The position numbers and the translations under genes were made by a program. The notes beneath the pieces were generated by a model. That model ran no database searches, had not been told where the DNA came from, and worked only from the letters and a program-made list of their open reading frames with translations. Shown piece by piece: positions 58,575-58,714 of a stretch of 58,714 nucleotides of DNA. The stretch is from Fimenecus sp036652055 (GTDB lineage: Bacteria > Bacillota > Clostridia > Oscillospirales > Acutalibacteraceae): NCBI GenBank assembly GCA_036652055.1, contig JAVVWP010000009.1, forward strand, positions 1-58,714. The letters are read 5' to 3'. Position 1 is the first letter of the stretch, and every line of letters starts with the position of its first letter.

Positions 58575-58714
58575 GAAAGTTGCCCTGTTTTTCTTATATC
58601 TATCTTGCTCCCTCCCTCAGGCATTTGCGAATGCTTCGCTTTTTCTCCGAAAACGGGAACCCTTTTGTCACTTCGTGACATTTCCCCTATTAGGGGAATA
58701 ACTCCAGAGGGAGC
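58575..58714. repeat. Composite intergenic repeat, right copy, cut by window end
   Basis: Bases 58609-58714 match 54574-54679 with two differences, in direct orientation. The stems GCATT-TGCG-AATGC, GTCAC-TTC-GTGAC and CCCCTA/TAGGGG are all kept. The copy runs off the window. Nothing else coding is seen between 58373 and the end. Confidence 0.85.

Overview
The window is AT-rich chromosomal DNA from a spore-forming, polysaccharide-using member of the Clostridia. An Oscillospiraceae/Ruminococcaceae-like gut anaerobe is the best fit. The evidence is the sporulation genes (gpr, spoIIP, yqfC, yqfD, ylbJ), the Firmicute gene order yqfC-yqfD-(phoH)-ybeY-dgkA-era-yqzL-recO, mutS2, and the many intracellular glycosidases. 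The taxon is inferred from gene content only. No rRNA, tRNA, CRISPR array or intact insertion sequence was seen.

Layout: (1) 1-8050, plus strand, is the end of a surface polysaccharide cluster: three GT2 glycosyltransferases (the first cut by the window edge), one GT4, a Wzy-like polymerase, a Wzx-like flippase and an acyltransferase, closed by a terminator. (2) 8160-21061, minus strand, begins with xpt and a BMP-type nucleoside ABC importer. It continues through a membrane phosphoesterase, a GH29 fucosidase, a GH35 galactosidase and mutS2 to a small membrane protein, with extra internal promoters. (3) 21234-24182 holds a MATE exporter and a degV / DUF1836 divergent pair whose promoters overlap. 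(4) 24255-39517 is a glycan island: a domain-swapped GH3, a lacI-type regulator with beta-helix protein, xylA and xylB, a divergent GH3 beta-xylosidase behind a clear operator, and a GH35 paired with an unrecognised 766-residue protein. (5) 39998-54431 is housekeeping and sporulation: lysS, greA, ylbJ, yqfCD, a collapsed phoH, ybeY, dgkA, era, yqzL, recO, rpsT, gpr, spoIIP, a yhaM-like exonuclease and DUF2804. (6) 54470-58714 is an accessory segment: a small RNA resembling the antitoxin of a type I toxin-antitoxin pair, a three-gene ABC cassette of the lactococcin-972/DUF1430 kind, and a tiny promoter-ORF-terminator unit. Near-identical 106-bp direct repeats stand on both sides.

In the glycan island, cytoplasmic enzymes (GH3, GH35, GH29; none has a signal peptide) would finish oligosaccharides, and XylA/XylB would feed xylose into the pentose phosphate pathway. 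The LacI-family protein probably controls the divergent GH3 and its own operon. No sugar transporter is encoded in the window.

The most notable observations are the phoH internal deletion between intact neighbours, a dispersed intergenic repeat family whose hairpin arms change in a compensatory way, the repeat-flanked ABC cassette with its mini-gene, an exact second copy of the putative LacI operator inside the 766-residue gene, and a tandem pair of unknown two-helix membrane proteins.
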